Assembly (NCBI RefSeq): GCF_900291985.1
Contig: NZ_LT985980.1
Span: 2,856,001-2,920,000, forward strand
Reading direction: 5' to 3'
From: Lysinibacillus timonensis
Lineage (GTDB): Bacteria; Bacillota; Bacilli; Bacillales_A; Planococcaceae
DNA: 64,000 nucleotides
The notes under the pieces are model-generated. The model was not told the DNA's origin. It saw only the letters and a program-made list of their open reading frames with translations, and ran no database searches. Position numbers and translations under genes: made by a program. Shown piece after piece: positions 8,741 to 17,858 of this stretch. Every line of letters starts with the position of its first letter. Position 1 is the stretch's first letter.

Positions 8741-8914
8741 TTACAAATGTTTTTTTATAAAATGAAGTAATGTTTGTCCTAATGCCGTTAAAATAACGCC
8801 TTTGCCATCACACTTTGGGCAAGACTCCTGTTTATCATTTTCGATAATATATGTTTGTCCATTACAATGAGGGCAAGAATGTTCTAAATCATCTGTTGGT
8901 ATAATGACTGACAC
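8741..8914 (-). CDS. rtpA: Anti-TRAP-like zinc protein
   Basis: A 57-residue protein with two CxxC pairs (Cys14/17 and Cys32/35) in a DnaJ-like zinc-binding arrangement. It ends GKGVILTALGQTLLHFIKKHL-like, which closely matches the C-terminus of Bacillus anti-TRAP as recalled. Anti-TRAP binds Trp-loaded TRAP and relieves repression of tryptophan genes. The GTG at 8914 follows an AGGATGGTGA site. In B. subtilis this gene lies behind a tRNA-Trp T-box leader. Here the leader is only about 40 bases, so that control appears absent. No trp gene is nearby. Confidence 0.75.
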   Translation of the reverse strand: MSVIIPTDDLEHSCPHCNGQTYIIENDKQESCPKCDGKGVILTALGQTLLHFIKKHL

Positions 8915-8957
8915 TTTTATCACCATCCTGTTTTTATTGAAGGCATGTATTAATAGA

Positions 8958-8966
8958 ATTATAGCA
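8958..8966 (-). promoter_or_regulatory. Extended -10 promoter of the anti-TRAP-like gene
   Basis: TGCTATAAT on the minus strand, 44 bases before the GTG start. The -35 region is weak, as is usual for extended -10 promoters. The short distance leaves no room for a T-box. Confidence 0.55.
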
Positions 8967-9048
8967 TTTTTCCCCAAGAGAGTAGCTTCTTAATAGGGGA
9001 GGGGGCTTGAAGAAAAGGGCTTGGCTTTGATGATCATCTGCTTTTTCA

Positions 9049-9770
9049 TTACATTCTACCTGTTTTCAATGCTTGAGCCCAATCGAATCGACCATTTTTT
9101 TCACTTTGGTTAATGGCTTCCTGTCGAGGATAAGGAATGTGTACTTGCTCAATAATCCAATCATCCGCTTGTTTTGTGATAATTGTATATTGGGCAAAAG
9201 GTGAGCCTGATTCCATTTTGTGATAGAAGGGCACTTCATCTTCATAAGCAGGTAGCCCGACACTTCCTGGGTTAATAATGATTTGACCATTCGGAAGATA
9301 AATGACTCTTGGGATATGTGTATGTGCACAATAAGTCTTTGTGAGATACCACTTACTAAACCTATAATCTCCTCGGTTTTTTTAAGCACAGCGCCATTAT
9401 GGCTCATTTCCTCTAACAAATACATTTCATCACTTGTCGGTGTTCCATGACAAAAATAGAAATCCTCAGTTTGCAAAGCACTAGGTAAATTCGAAATCCA
9501 CGTCCTATGCTCATCTTCTAATAAACTTTGTACATATTGAACTGTTAAATTTGACGTACTTGGTTCCAATAGAATTCGATCACAATTTCCTTTAATACTT
9601 TGAATATTGGAGTTCTTTAAAAGGTCATAAGTTTCTAGTGGAAATAGTGGACCATATAAGCTATCGCCTAAGTTATAAATCGTTTGAATTCCTCGGTGTT
9701 TCATATCTGTCAGAACTGCATGTAAGGCATCTTTATTTCCATGTATATCAGCTAGTACGGCTATTTTCAT
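9049..9770 (-). pseudogene. Frameshifted metallophosphoesterase
   Basis: The first frame (9770 downward) gives MKIAVLADIHGNKDALHAVL, GDSLYGPLFP, GNCD and FYFCHGT, the conserved YfcE-type metal ligands. After AVLKK the frame drifts. Adding one base to the T7 run at 9377-9383 restores a continuous product through DYRFSKWYLTKTYCAHTHIP, NPGSVGLPAYEDE and an end at RM. The repaired protein would be about 240 residues with all five phosphoesterase motifs. This is either a genuine inactivating deletion or a homopolymer error. The uninterrupted 234-residue frame lacks the terminal HTH metal site. Confidence 0.75.
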
Positions 9771-9905
9771 AGGTACCCATTCCTTCCGCTTGGTGTTTGG
9801 TAGATATTCTGTAATTCATATATTCTTCAAAAAACGAAAAATCCTCTTTGGAGGTGAAAATTAATCGATAGAAACCACAGTGTTAGCACTTAATTAAATA
9901 TAAAA

Positions 9906-9939
9906 GGATACTACAAATTGCATAGGCAACTGAGTATCC
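9906..9939 (-). terminator. Terminator of the Cache chemoreceptor gene
   Basis: Arms GGATACT and AGTATCC with a 20-base loop, followed on the minus strand by TTTTATATTT. It lies 33 bases beyond the stop codon. Confidence 0.7.
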
Positions 9940-9971
9940 CTTCATGACTGACTACAACTGGCTCGGTTTAT

Positions 9972-11738
9972 CTATGAAAGCTTAAATTGTTGAATTAAAT
10001 CATTTAATTCCATAGCTAATTTTGCAAGCTCTTCTGAACTTGATGCTACATCTTCCATAGAGCTACTTGTTTGCTGAGAAGAGGCCGATGTTTCTTCTAC
10101 ACCTGCTGCAGATTCTTCAGAGATGGAAGCGATTTCTTCAATGGATGAATTCATTTCTTGGCTAGTTGATTTAATGATCATTAAACTTTCACTAACCGTT
10201 TGGATATTTTCAACCATCACTTGGACAGAATTACTAATCTTTTCGAATGTTTCGCCTGTTGTTTTAAGTTGATTTGTCCCTTTTTCAACTTCTTGATAGC
10301 CCGTTTGCAAGGCATTCGCCACTTGTGATGAATCGGATTGAATTCGATTGACTATTTGCGTAATATCCGAAACGGAACTAGCTACTTGTTCAGCAAGCTT
10401 TTTCACTTCGTCTGCCACTACGGCAAAGCCTCGTCCATGTTCACCAGCACGAGCTGCTTCAATTGCCGCATTTAAGGCTAAAAGGTTCGTTTGTTCTGCT
10501 ACTTCACGAATGACAGTGACTAATTTTGAAATTTCATTTGACTGAACGTCTAATTGTTGAACCTTCTGAACTGAGTCATGGACAATTCGGTCAATAGTTG
10601 CCATTTGTTCAATAGATTCCAACATTAGCTTAGAACCGCCTTCTGTTAACTGTAATACTTCCTGAGAAGATTGGTGAATTCTTTCGCCATTTTCATTTGC
10701 TTCTTCTACTTTCTCCACATACGTTCCCATTGAAGAGGAAAGATCCGATGCGTGACTTGCCTGTGATTCTGTACCTGAAGCAATTTCCTCCATCGTTTTC
10801 GCAACTTGTTCGGCACCAATTTTCACTTCATTTGCAGATTGTGTTAGTTCCTCACTATGCACCCTAATCAGGTGGGAAGATTGAGAAATATTTTGAATCA
10901 TATTTTTCAATTTATCTTGCAGATGATTTATGCCATTTGCCAACTGGCCTGTTTCATCCTTCGATTTTACTTTAAGTTGATCGCGAGTTAAATCGCCATC
11001 TGCTATATATGCCATTTGTTCTGTTACTTTTTTAATAGGGTTGGATACGTAATTTGCAAAGATCCAGATTAGTAAAAAACCAATGACTAATGTAATCCCT
11101 ATAATGATTAAATTTAACTGTAAGATTTCATTTGCAGGTTGATTAAAATCAATCATGTAAGTACCTGCTACAACAATCCAGTCCCATTCAGGAAAAGCTT
11201 TAGAGTAAGTGATCTTTTCTTCTATCTGGTCTTTGTTATTTGGAAGAGGGTAAAAGTAATTCGTAAATCCTCCTCCGTTTAACCCATGTGCTATATATTC
11301 TTGTGCGTAATGTTTGCCGTTTATATCTTGTTTATCCCAAAGGTTTGTCCCTTCGCTTGTTGGGTGTGCAATCAGATTTCCTACATTATCTGAAATAAAT
11401 GCATAACCATTTTCCCCTAGATCTAAATTTTTGTTAATGGGTCTAGTGTTATCTTCTTTCATCTCTCCAAGGATGACTAGTTTTACTCTTTCTTTCGCCT
11501 CGTCTAATGTAAGATCCCCAGCTTCCACTTGTTCATTTAGTACTTTCATTAACTCAATTGTGTATTCAACATTATTTTTTAAATTTGTCTCACCAAGTTC
11601 ACTTAAACTGCCACTACTTTTTTGATAGCTAAATAGGCCTAATATAACTATCGGAATCGTTAATAGTAATATAGAAACTGTTAATAGTTTCCTTTTAATT
11701 GAGTGGGCAAACAAGCCTTTCATATTGAATTTCATCAT
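9972..11738 (-). CDS. Methyl-accepting chemotaxis protein with Cache sensor
   Basis: A 588-residue transmembrane chemoreceptor. TM1 is at about residues 17-37, then an extracellular single-Cache domain (about 40-200, with [17 protein letters not shown] and [13 protein letters not shown]), TM2 near 208-228, a HAMP domain (about 230-283) and a long coiled coil. The signalling tip is [20 protein letters not shown]. Homologues bind small metabolites outside the cell and signal to CheA. The ATG pair at 11738/11735 follows GGGGATG. It is monocistronic with its own sigma-A promoter and terminator. The ligand is not predictable. Confidence 0.93.
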   Translation of the reverse strand: MMKFNMKGLFAHSIKRKLLTVSILLLTIPIVILGLFSYQKSSGSLSELGETNLKNNVEYTIELMKVLNEQVEAGDLTLDEAKERVKLVILGEMKEDNTRPINKNLDLGENGYAFISDNVGNLIAHPTSEGTNLWDKQDINGKHYAQEYIAHGLNGGGFTNYFYPLPNNKDQIEEKITYSKAFPEWDWIVVAGTYMIDFNQPANEILQLNLIIIGITLVIGFLLIWIFANYVSNPIKKVTEQMAYIADGDLTRDQLKVKSKDETGQLANGINHLQDKLKNMIQNISQSSHLIRVHSEELTQSANEVKIGAEQVAKTMEEIASGTESQASHASDLSSSMGTYVEKVEEANENGERIHQSSQEVLQLTEGGSKLMLESIEQMATIDRIVHDSVQKVQQLDVQSNEISKLVTVIREVAEQTNLLALNAAIEAARAGEHGRGFAVVADEVKKLAEQVASSVSDITQIVNRIQSDSSQVANALQTGYQEVEKGTNQLKTTGETFEKISNSVQVMVENIQTVSESLMIIKSTSQEMNSSIEEIASISEESAAGVEETSASSQQTSSSMEDVASSSEELAKLAMELNDLIQQFKLS

Positions 11739-11819
11739 GCAACATCCCCATCGTTTGAAATAGTAATCATTTAAAAAATACTAGCTGTAATTTCAAATTC
11801 TCCCCTTACCCTTTTTAGT

Positions 11820-11848
11820 ATTATATTCCTATTATACTAAAAATTCAA
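11820..11848 (-). promoter_or_regulatory. Sigma-A promoter of the Cache chemoreceptor
   Basis: TTGAAT (11848-11843), 17 bases, TATAAT (11825-11820) on the minus strand. No sigma-D flagellar consensus is evident. Confidence 0.6.
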
Positions 11849-12313
11849 TATATTATAATAATTGGGAGTAGTAATATTTTTAAGGCAAAAGTCCTTCTTT
11901 AGTCTTAGTGAGAGTAATGGATGAAACACCTAAATAAAAGCGGATAGTTGGCAAGTTAAAGGGGAGAAGAGGGGGAAGCACAATCCAGATAAACCATCCA
12001 TCACATTTACCATTGTGAAGTGTAAAAAAGAATGATTGTAATACTTTCAAATTAGAGCTAATAATCTTTGGGAAGAAAAATTAGGAGAGTTTTGTACTTG
12101 TAAGGATAACGAAATTGCCGTCACTTGGGTTGAAATAGATATGGATTAGTGGATTTGAAAAGGGTAAAAGCTCCGAAACTGTTTAAAGTAATGATCATAG
12201 GTGAAAAATGTACCAGAGATTAGTTTATGAAAGCTTACAACACGTGTTAAGAGCCTTTCTAAACTTTTTATTCTTTGATTTTTAAATAGTAAACAAGTTA
12301 GGAGACGATTTTG
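11849..12313. other. Intergenic stretch with a possible gene remnant
   Basis: No complete gene. On the plus strand an open frame without a start (about 12046-12149) reads NLWEEKLGEFCTCKDNEIAV and ends with TAG, which may be the tail of a decayed gene. Nothing else is recognised. Confidence 0.35.
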
Positions 12314-13204
12314 ATGAAAAACACACACTTAACCGATCCACGTAAGAAGTTTTATACAGAAAAATTCCCGGATCAAGAGCAGAACACGCCAGCGCTACAG
12401 AGTAAAATGAACCCTAAACCTGATTGCGGAGAAGAATCTTATAAAGGATACAATCGCTTAGAAGGGCGCAATGCCTTGATTACCGGTGGTGATTCCGGAA
12501 TTGGACGTGCTGCCGCCATTGCCTATGCGCGAGAAGGTGCAAATGTGGCTATCCAATTCTTCCCTGGTGAAGAGGAAGATGCGAACGAAGTCAAAGAATT
12601 AATTGAAAAAGCAGGCAAAAAGGCATTACTGTTACCGTATGACTTGCGGGAAGATGGCGCCGCGACTGAGATTGTTACCAAAACAGTGGAAGCTTTTGGT
12701 GGATTGGACACGCTAGTATTGAATGCTGCGCAACAAATCGCACAGCCAACCCTTAGTGACTTAACTATTAAACAAGTGCATGATACCTTCAAAGTGAACA
12801 TCATCAGCATGTTTGAAACCGTAAAAGCTGCCGAAGAGCATCTGGAACCAGGAAGTGCGATTATTACGACCACTTCGGTGCAATCTTTCAATCCGTCCGC
12901 ATCTTTAATGGATTATGCCGCTACAAAAGGTGCAATAAGTAACTTTACGATCAACCTTTCCTCATACTTTGCTTCTAAGGGAGTGCGTGTCAATGGGGTT
13001 GCACCAGGGCCAATTTGGACACCCTTGCAGTTGGATAATGGACAATTGGAAGGACAAATTCCTGAGTTTGGCCAAAACACTCCTCTTGGCCGTGCGGGAC
13101 AGCCGGCAGAACTTGCGCCAGTGTATGTTCTTCTAGCCTCCGATGAAGGAAGTTATATCACAGGTCAGATTTATGGGGTGACAGGTGGCGAGACGATTAA
13201 CTAA
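12314..13204 (+). CDS. SDR family oxidoreductase (YhxC/YdaD-like)
   Basis: A 296-residue short-chain dehydrogenase with a 50-residue N-terminal extension, as in the general-stress SDRs. The NAD(P) motif TGGDSGIG is at 57-64, followed by NAA, the active Ser in TTTSVQS, YAATK (YxxxK) and PGPIWTPLQ. It ends TGQIYGVTGGETIN as expected. The ATG at 12314 follows GGAGACG; the TTG one codon before is less likely. Close relatives are sigma-B-dependent in B. subtilis, but no convincing sigma-B box was found here. The substrate is unknown. Confidence 0.9.
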   Translation: MKNTHLTDPRKKFYTEKFPDQEQNTPALQSKMNPKPDCGEESYKGYNRLEGRNALITGGDSGIGRAAAIAYAREGANVAIQFFPGEEEDANEVKELIEKAGKKALLLPYDLREDGAATEIVTKTVEAFGGLDTLVLNAAQQIAQPTLSDLTIKQVHDTFKVNIISMFETVKAAEEHLEPGSAIITTTSVQSFNPSASLMDYAATKGAISNFTINLSSYFASKGVRVNGVAPGPIWTPLQLDNGQLEGQIPEFGQNTPLGRAGQPAELAPVYVLLASDEGSYITGQIYGVTGGETIN

Positions 13205-13335
13205 TTCTTAAGTGTGAGTCAACTAAAAACACCAAATTCGAATTCAATAATGTACTAAGCTCGCTTTATTACGGTATAGGAAGACGTAATAGATAATGGC
13301 CTAAGAACCTAAGTAAATTCATAATAAATAATAAA

Positions 13336-13379
13336 AAGCCTGCTACAATTAGATTTTAGGATTCAAGTGTAGCAGGCTT
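13336..13379. terminator. Terminator after the SDR gene
   Basis: Perfect 12-base arms AAGCCTGCTACA and TGTAGCAGGCTT with a 20-base loop, followed by CTAATTGCTTCTCTTT. Confidence 0.75.
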
Positions 13380-13454
13380 CTAATTGCTTCTCTTTCATAA
13401 CAGTGATTAACAATAGAATGCAATCCTTTCATAAGAAGATCGCTTTTTTTCATT

Positions 13455-13812
13455 AGAAGGCCAAATTATGAGGTAGAGTGGATGAATTTATCAATTAATG
13501 AAGTTTCGGGTAACGCATTTTTAAGTACAACTAGTGAAAGTAAAATAAGCGGAGATTTTCCGGTTAAATGCTGAATAGACCTTTATTCTGGGGTACATAA
13601 GGGGAAATTTTCCGACTATGCAGAGGAAAATCCTCCATTTTCACCTTTTTCGAGCCAATAGGCGGAATTTCTCCGTCTATTTCAGCTATTTTTCGCCTTG
13701 TTTTCTAATTAAGCGGAAATTTTCCGGCTAATAATAATTGGAGCTTAATCTGAACCCTAAGTGTGAGTAACCCAGCTACCGGAAGATCGCTATTCAATTA
13801 TCGGGCGTAATC
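13455..13812. repeat. Dispersed ~350 bp intergenic repeat, copy 2
   Basis: Nearly identical to copy 3 over the central blocks (TGCTGAATAGACCTTTATTC, GGGGAAATTTTCCGACTATG, GGCGGAATTTCTCCGTCTAT). It ends with GTGAGTAACCCAGC, GATCGCTATTCAAT and CGGGCG. It lacks the GATGAGAG block present in the other copies. Confidence 0.88.
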
Positions 13813-13900
13813 CTGTGGCAAATATTGCTTTTCTTTATGTTTAGGGCAACTTAATTTAATGAGGCTTCGAAATTTATACTAACAAATAAGATAGTAAGAC

Positions 13901-13976
13901 AAATGGGGTGTAAAATATATTTGACACCTTATTTGTCCTTTTTTATAATGAAGGTGTAAAAAACTTTTTACACCTT
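13901..13976 (+). promoter_or_regulatory. xre promoter with two palindromic operators
   Basis: A perfect promoter: TTGACA at 13921-13926, 17 bases, TATAAT at 13944-13949. Operator 1 (13907-13928) is GGTGT...ACACC overlapping the -35, with the match extending outward through AAAT/ATTT. Operator 2 (13951-13976) has perfect 12-base arms AAGGTGTAAAAA and TTTTTACACCTT around a 2-base centre at the start of transcription. Both share GGTGTAAAA half sites, as expected for autoregulation by the Xre protein encoded next. Confidence 0.75.
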
Positions 13977-14001
13977 ATGAAATCTAAGGATGGTTTTGTG
14001 A

Positions 14002-14214
14002 ATGGAAAATAGAATTAAGGAGTACAGAGAAAAAAGCAGTCTTTCGCAAGGGAAATTAGCAGAATTATGTAATGTAAGTAGACAAACGATTAACGCTATT
14101 GAGAACAATAAATATGATCCAAGTTTGCAGTTAGCATTTGATATAGCAAGGACTTTGGGAGTGACTATGGAGGATTTATTTATCTCTGAGAATGGGGAGA
14201 AAAGAAATGCATAA
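14002..14214 (+). CDS. Xre/Cro-type transcriptional regulator
   Basis: A 70-residue protein made of one helix-turn-helix: SSLSQGKLAELCNVSRQTIN with the IENNKYDPSLQLAFDIARTL continuation typical of the small YozG/YgzD-like regulators. It starts with ATG behind AAGGATGG. The following membrane-protein gene overlaps its end by eight bases. The two operators in its promoter point to autorepression. Small Xre regulators paired with a membrane protein of this kind are common in Bacillales, but the signal is unknown. Confidence 0.9.
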   Translation: MENRIKEYREKSSLSQGKLAELCNVSRQTINAIENNKYDPSLQLAFDIARTLGVTMEDLFISENGEKRNA

Positions 14215-14599
14215 AACAAAAAGTATTATAGCTATAGTAGTTTTTATAGTTTTTTTATCAATTGTAGGATTTACCTTATACAAATGGGTTAGTTTTGGAA
14301 CGATAGATGCTGCTGGTATATTTTTTAGTTTTTTGGTTTTAAGCTATTTTTTTAATTGGCTTAATTGGGGTCATCATGAAGGTGGTGGCAAGAAAGATGA
14401 ACTGGATAGACATATTGAAACACAAAGTGCGAAAATAGGTTATTATGTATTAATGATCCTATCGGGTATCATATTATTTGTTTCTGAAGGAACTGGTAAT
14501 TTCAATAATATTGATAATTACCCACTGGTTATAGTAGTAGGACTTACATTTATTACGGTCCCCATTACAGAATTTATTTATTCAAAGAAGTACAAGTAA
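14207..14599 (+). CDS. Small membrane protein coupled to the Xre regulator
   Basis: A 130-residue protein with four predicted membrane helices (about residues 7-27, 33-52, 80-98 and 105-124) and a central charged segment WGHHEGGGKKDELDRHIETQ between helices 2 and 3. It resembles the DUF2178-type proteins found beside Xre genes. The ATG at 14207 follows GGGGAG and lies inside the end of the regulator gene, so the two are translationally coupled. No catalytic function is evident. It may sense or transmit the signal for the regulator. Confidence 0.7.
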   Translation: MHKTKSIIAIVVFIVFLSIVGFTLYKWVSFGTIDAAGIFFSFLVLSYFFNWLNWGHHEGGGKKDELDRHIETQSAKIGYYVLMILSGIILFVSEGTGNFNNIDNYPLVIVVGLTFITVPITEFIYSKKYK

Positions 14600-14639
14600 T
14601 GTAGAGATTACTATCTTATTTAAACAATCAGGCGCTATT

Positions 14640-14966
14640 CTTTAGTAGAATTGTGGGATGGAGTCATTAATTAATATTTGATAAATGATGAGAGGTTTCG
14701 GTCCCGCATATTAAAGCACAACTAGTGAAAGTGAATAAGCGGAGATTTTCCGGTTAAATGCTGAATAGACCTTTATTCTGGGGTACATAAGGGGAAATTT
14801 TCCGACTATGCAGAGGAAAATCCTCCATTTTCACCTTTTTAGAGCCAATAGGCGGAATTTCTCCGTCTATTTCAGCTATTTTTCGCCTTGTTTTCCAATT
14901 AAGCGGAATTTTTCCGGCTAATTATAATTGGAGCTTAACCTGAACGTCTAAGTGTGAGTAACCCAC
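14640..14966. repeat. Dispersed ~350 bp intergenic repeat, copy 3
   Basis: Conserved from GATGAGAGGTTTCGG to GTGAGTAACCCA. The central 200 bases match copy 2 almost base for base. The right end (GATCGCTATT...CGGGCG) is missing, so this copy is 3' truncated. The rest of the 14600-15081 gap holds a degenerate GGCGCTATTC hairpin and the methyltransferase terminator. Confidence 0.88.
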
Positions 14967-15038
14967 CTTATTTGTTTTAATTTTAGTTGCTAGTTATTCT
15001 ATCTAGATAAAGTATAAGGATATATTTCATAATCCAAA

Positions 15039-15070
15039 GAAAGGAAAGACTTAGTTGCATCCTTCCTTTC
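15039..15070 (-). terminator. Probable terminator of the methyltransferase gene
   Basis: Arms GAAAGGAA and TTCCTTTC with a 16-base loop, just beyond the stop. The U-tract is short, so strength is uncertain. Confidence 0.45.
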
Positions 15071-15081
15071 ATTATTCCATC

Positions 15082-15858
15082 TTATCTTATTCCAACTACA
15101 CGAATCCTTTTATAATCTGCAATCCAAATCCCTTCTTGATACAAAATTTCTTTTAAATTGATTTCAACATTTTCGATTATTTGATCTTTAGTATGTTCAG
15201 GAATGCCATCAAATAACATACCGCCAAACATATGAATCCAATTTCTTAATCCATTCTCTCCATCCAATTGCGTTGGTCGATCAAAGTGTTGAGCAAATGA
15301 AACCCTAAATCCTACCTCTTCCATTAGTTTGGAATACTCCGCAATACTTGGATAAAACCAAGGGAATTGCCTTGCTTTAAATTCAAACCCTGAATTTTTT
15401 ATTTGTTGAATGATTTCATCTGTGATCGTTTGTACGTTGCCTTTTCCACCAAATTCAGCAACCAATCTTCCACCTTGTTTTAAACTCTGATAGATACTTT
15501 GTAATGCTTCAATAGGTGGTTGCACCCAGTGAAGCGTTGCGTTTGAAAATACTGCATCAAATTCGTTATGATATGCCAAATTAGTAGCATCTTGGACCAT
15601 AAATGGTATATGGGGGTATTTACTAATGGCTTGTTTCACCATATTTTCAGATTTGTCTACACCTACGACTTTCACACCGTACTCATATAGCGTATTAGCT
15701 AAATCCCCAGTTCCACAACCAAGATCAAGCATTTTTTCTCCAACTTTCGGAGCTAATAATTCAACCAGACTATTCCCATATTTTGAAACAAACGAATGAT
15801 TCACATCGTATAAACTTGCATCCCAGTAATCTTTTGTACCTTGAAATTTTGTTTCCAT
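15082..15858 (-). CDS. Class I SAM-dependent methyltransferase
   Basis: A 258-residue methyltransferase. Motif I LDLGCGTGDLA is near residues 44-54, the acidic VVGVDKSENM loop near 63-72, QDATNL follows, and SNATLHWV is characteristic of trans-aconitate methyltransferase-like proteins. The C-terminal helical part (FPWFYPSIAEYSKLMEEVGF) fits that group. It is transcribed divergently from a LysR regulator, which probably controls it. The true substrate is uncertain. Confidence 0.88.
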   Translation of the reverse strand: METKFQGTKDYWDASLYDVNHSFVSKYGNSLVELLAPKVGEKMLDLGCGTGDLANTLYEYGVKVVGVDKSENMVKQAISKYPHIPFMVQDATNLAYHNEFDAVFSNATLHWVQPPIEALQSIYQSLKQGGRLVAEFGGKGNVQTITDEIIQQIKNSGFEFKARQFPWFYPSIAEYSKLMEEVGFRVSFAQHFDRPTQLDGENGLRNWIHMFGGMLFDGIPEHTKDQIIENVEINLKEILYQEGIWIADYKRIRVVGIR

Positions 15859-15944
15859 ATCATTTCTCTCCTTGCTGTATATATTTGTTAATTGAATTAT
15901 AATTAAAAGAATTAATAATAGATATTAACGAAAAAATGGCTTTC

Positions 15945-15963
15945 TAATAACAAATCGTTATTA
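15945..15963 (+). promoter_or_regulatory. LysR-type operator between methyltransferase and lysR
   Basis: A perfect inverted repeat, TAATAAC (15945-15951) and GTTATTA (15957-15963), with a 5-base centre. It lies 14 bases upstream of the lysR start and in the divergent intergenic region, the usual place for a LysR activator/autorepressor site. Confidence 0.6.
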
Positions 15964-15977
15964 CACTGGAGGGAAAT

Positions 15978-16853
15978 ATGCATATTAAGTGGATAAAGAC
16001 TTTCGTTGTTACAGCAAAGTTTGAAAATTTTAGAAAAGCCTTAGAGGAACTTTTTCTAACTCAACCTGCTGTAACAAAACATATTCAAAGATTAGAAGAA
16101 AACCTTAACACTCAATTATTTGAAAGGATAGGAACTAAAGTTATTCTTACCTCGGCAGGTCATCGATTCTATTCATTTGCGAGAGAGCTTTTAGTAAAGT
16201 ATGAGGAAGGAATGGGAGAATTTGAATCGTGGAAACAGGGGTATTCTCGAAAGTTAGTGATTGCTACTGCACCGCAAATAGCATCATCATTTCTACCCTC
16301 ATTAGTGCGTCATTTTATTGAAGAACATCCAAAAATAGAGGTAATTATAAATGTACTTAAATCTTATGATATAGGCGAGGAAATCAGTGACGGAAAAGCA
16401 GATGTAGGATTGTCTAGGGTTCTACCTATTCAAACGAACATAAAAGCCGATATTGTTCATAAAGAACCTGTCATTTTAGTTGGACCCAATAAATGTAAGA
16501 GGGTATCTACCCTTGACGAACAAACAGCTTTACATAAATATCTGTTGATCACACATAACCATCCCGATTATTGGAATGATCTTCTAAACGATATTAAGAG
16601 ATGTTATCCAACTGTTCGAACGATGAAAGTAAATCAAATAGAAGTGACAAAACGTTTTATTGAAGAGGGTCTCGGCATATCATTTTTACCATTTACTATG
16701 ATTAAAGATGAATTAACAACGGATAGGTTGGTAGAGATAAAAACGGATAAAATTACTCCACCAATATCCAATACCTATGTATTAACAAAAGTAGAATCAG
16801 ATGAAGTCTTAGCTTTTATTAACTTTTTAAAGAATGCGTTAAGTAGATTGTGA
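15978..16853 (+). CDS. LysR family transcriptional regulator
   Basis: A 291-residue regulator. The N-terminal winged helix (residues 1-60: FENFRKALEELFLTQPAVTK) contains the classical LysR recognition helix, joined by a linker helix to a periplasmic-binding-protein-like effector domain (about 88-288, ending in the EEGLGISFLP motif). The ATG at 15978 follows GGAGGG. It is divergent from the methyltransferase gene with a perfect palindrome between them. The inducer is unknown. Confidence 0.92.
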   Translation: MHIKWIKTFVVTAKFENFRKALEELFLTQPAVTKHIQRLEENLNTQLFERIGTKVILTSAGHRFYSFARELLVKYEEGMGEFESWKQGYSRKLVIATAPQIASSFLPSLVRHFIEEHPKIEVIINVLKSYDIGEEISDGKADVGLSRVLPIQTNIKADIVHKEPVILVGPNKCKRVSTLDEQTALHKYLLITHNHPDYWNDLLNDIKRCYPTVRTMKVNQIEVTKRFIEEGLGISFLPFTMIKDELTTDRLVEIKTDKITPPISNTYVLTKVESDEVLAFINFLKNALSRL

Positions 16854-16995
16854 AATAGTACTTTTATTATTCAAGAAACGGATACACTCCTTTAACAAGG
16901 AGTAGTTGTGTAATAGAAAAATTATAGAGCGCTTACTGGATAGTAATGAAACTTGGAAAAAATCATACGAGCAAGATTTATGATATGAACTATCG

Positions 16996-17029
16996 GACAC
17001 TATTCTTTAAAAAGGATTGTGTCTTTTTC
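16996..17029 (+). terminator. Terminator-like hairpin
   Basis: GACAC/GTGTC outer stem with CTTT/AAAG inner stem and a TTTTTCT tail. Same family as the hairpin at 6064. It lies about 140 bases after lysR. Confidence 0.55.
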
Positions 17030-17126
17030 TATTATAGGGTCGAATTATTGAACGAAATCTTTCACATAAGATACAATTTCGTATGATTAGTACGAGGGTA
17101 GGTTTTTTAGGAAGGGGAAGGCAACA

Positions 17127-17453
17127 ATGAAAACTAGAAAAGAGGCAATTAATACATGTTTGAAATTAGAAGATACATACGAAGATTATCCGTTTCGAGA
17201 TAAAAATTGGACGCTAATAAGACACAAAGGAAACAAGAAAGTTTTTGCGTGGATTTTTGAGAAAGATAAACATATATGGATAAATGTAAAGTGTGAACCT
17301 GGTTTGCTAGATTTATGGCGCCAAATGTATCATTCAGTCGTTCCAGCATATCACCTAAATAAAGACCATTGGAACTCAATAATTCTAGACGGTACCATTT
17401 CAGATGAGGATATTTATAAAATGATTTGTGACAGTTATCATTTAACAAAATAA
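17127..17453 (+). CDS. MmcQ/YjbR family protein
   Basis: A 108-residue protein of the MmcQ/YjbR (CyaY-like fold) family, recognised from TYEDYPFRDKNWTLIRHKGN, KKVFAWIFE, INVKCEP and PAYHLNKDHWNSI, the signature of a double-wing DNA-binding-like domain. The ATG follows GGAAGGGGAAGG. It is monocistronic. The molecular function of the family is not established. Confidence 0.88.
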   Translation: MKTRKEAINTCLKLEDTYEDYPFRDKNWTLIRHKGNKKVFAWIFEKDKHIWINVKCEPGLLDLWRQMYHSVVPAYHLNKDHWNSIILDGTISDEDIYKMICDSYHLTK

Positions 17454-17479
17454 TGAATATGGGTGTTCTCCCTTTTTCT

Positions 17480-17858
17480 GTAATTGGGCTAAATTATGAG
17501 ATAGAGTGGATGGATTTATCAATTAATATTTGATGAATGATGAGAGGTTTCGGGTAACGTACTTTTAATCATTAATGAAATAACTAATAAAAGTGAAATA
17601 AGCGGAGATTTTCCGGCTAAATGCCGAATGCACTTATAATCTGGGATAAATAAGGGGAAATTTTCCGATTATGCAGAGGAAAATCCTCCATTTTCACCTT
17701 TTTCGAGCCAATAAGCGGAATTTCTCCGTTTATTTCAGCTATTTTTTACTTTATTTCTTAATTAAGCGGAAAATTTCCGGCTACTTATAATTGGAGCTTA
17801 ACCTGAAGCCTAAGTGTGAGTAACCCAGCCTAATAGGAGATCGTTATTCAATTCTCGG
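17480..17858. repeat. Dispersed ~350 bp intergenic repeat, copy 4
   Basis: The full set of blocks is present: GGGCTAAATTATGAGATAGA, GATGAGAGGTTTCGGG, GCGGAGATTTTCCGG, GGGGAAATTTTCCGA, AGGAAAATCCTCC, GCGGAATTTCTCCG, GCGGAAAATTTCCGG and GTGAGTAACCCAGC. It is the most diverged of the four (for example AATGCACTTATAATCTGGGA in the spacer). Its right end runs straight into a GGCGCATT hairpin. Confidence 0.86.

Noticed and set aside
12180..12215. A possible sigma-B promoter (GTTTAA, 14 bases, GGTGAA) before the SDR gene
   Set aside because: The -10 part differs from GGGTAT at two or more key positions, so the match is too weak to claim.
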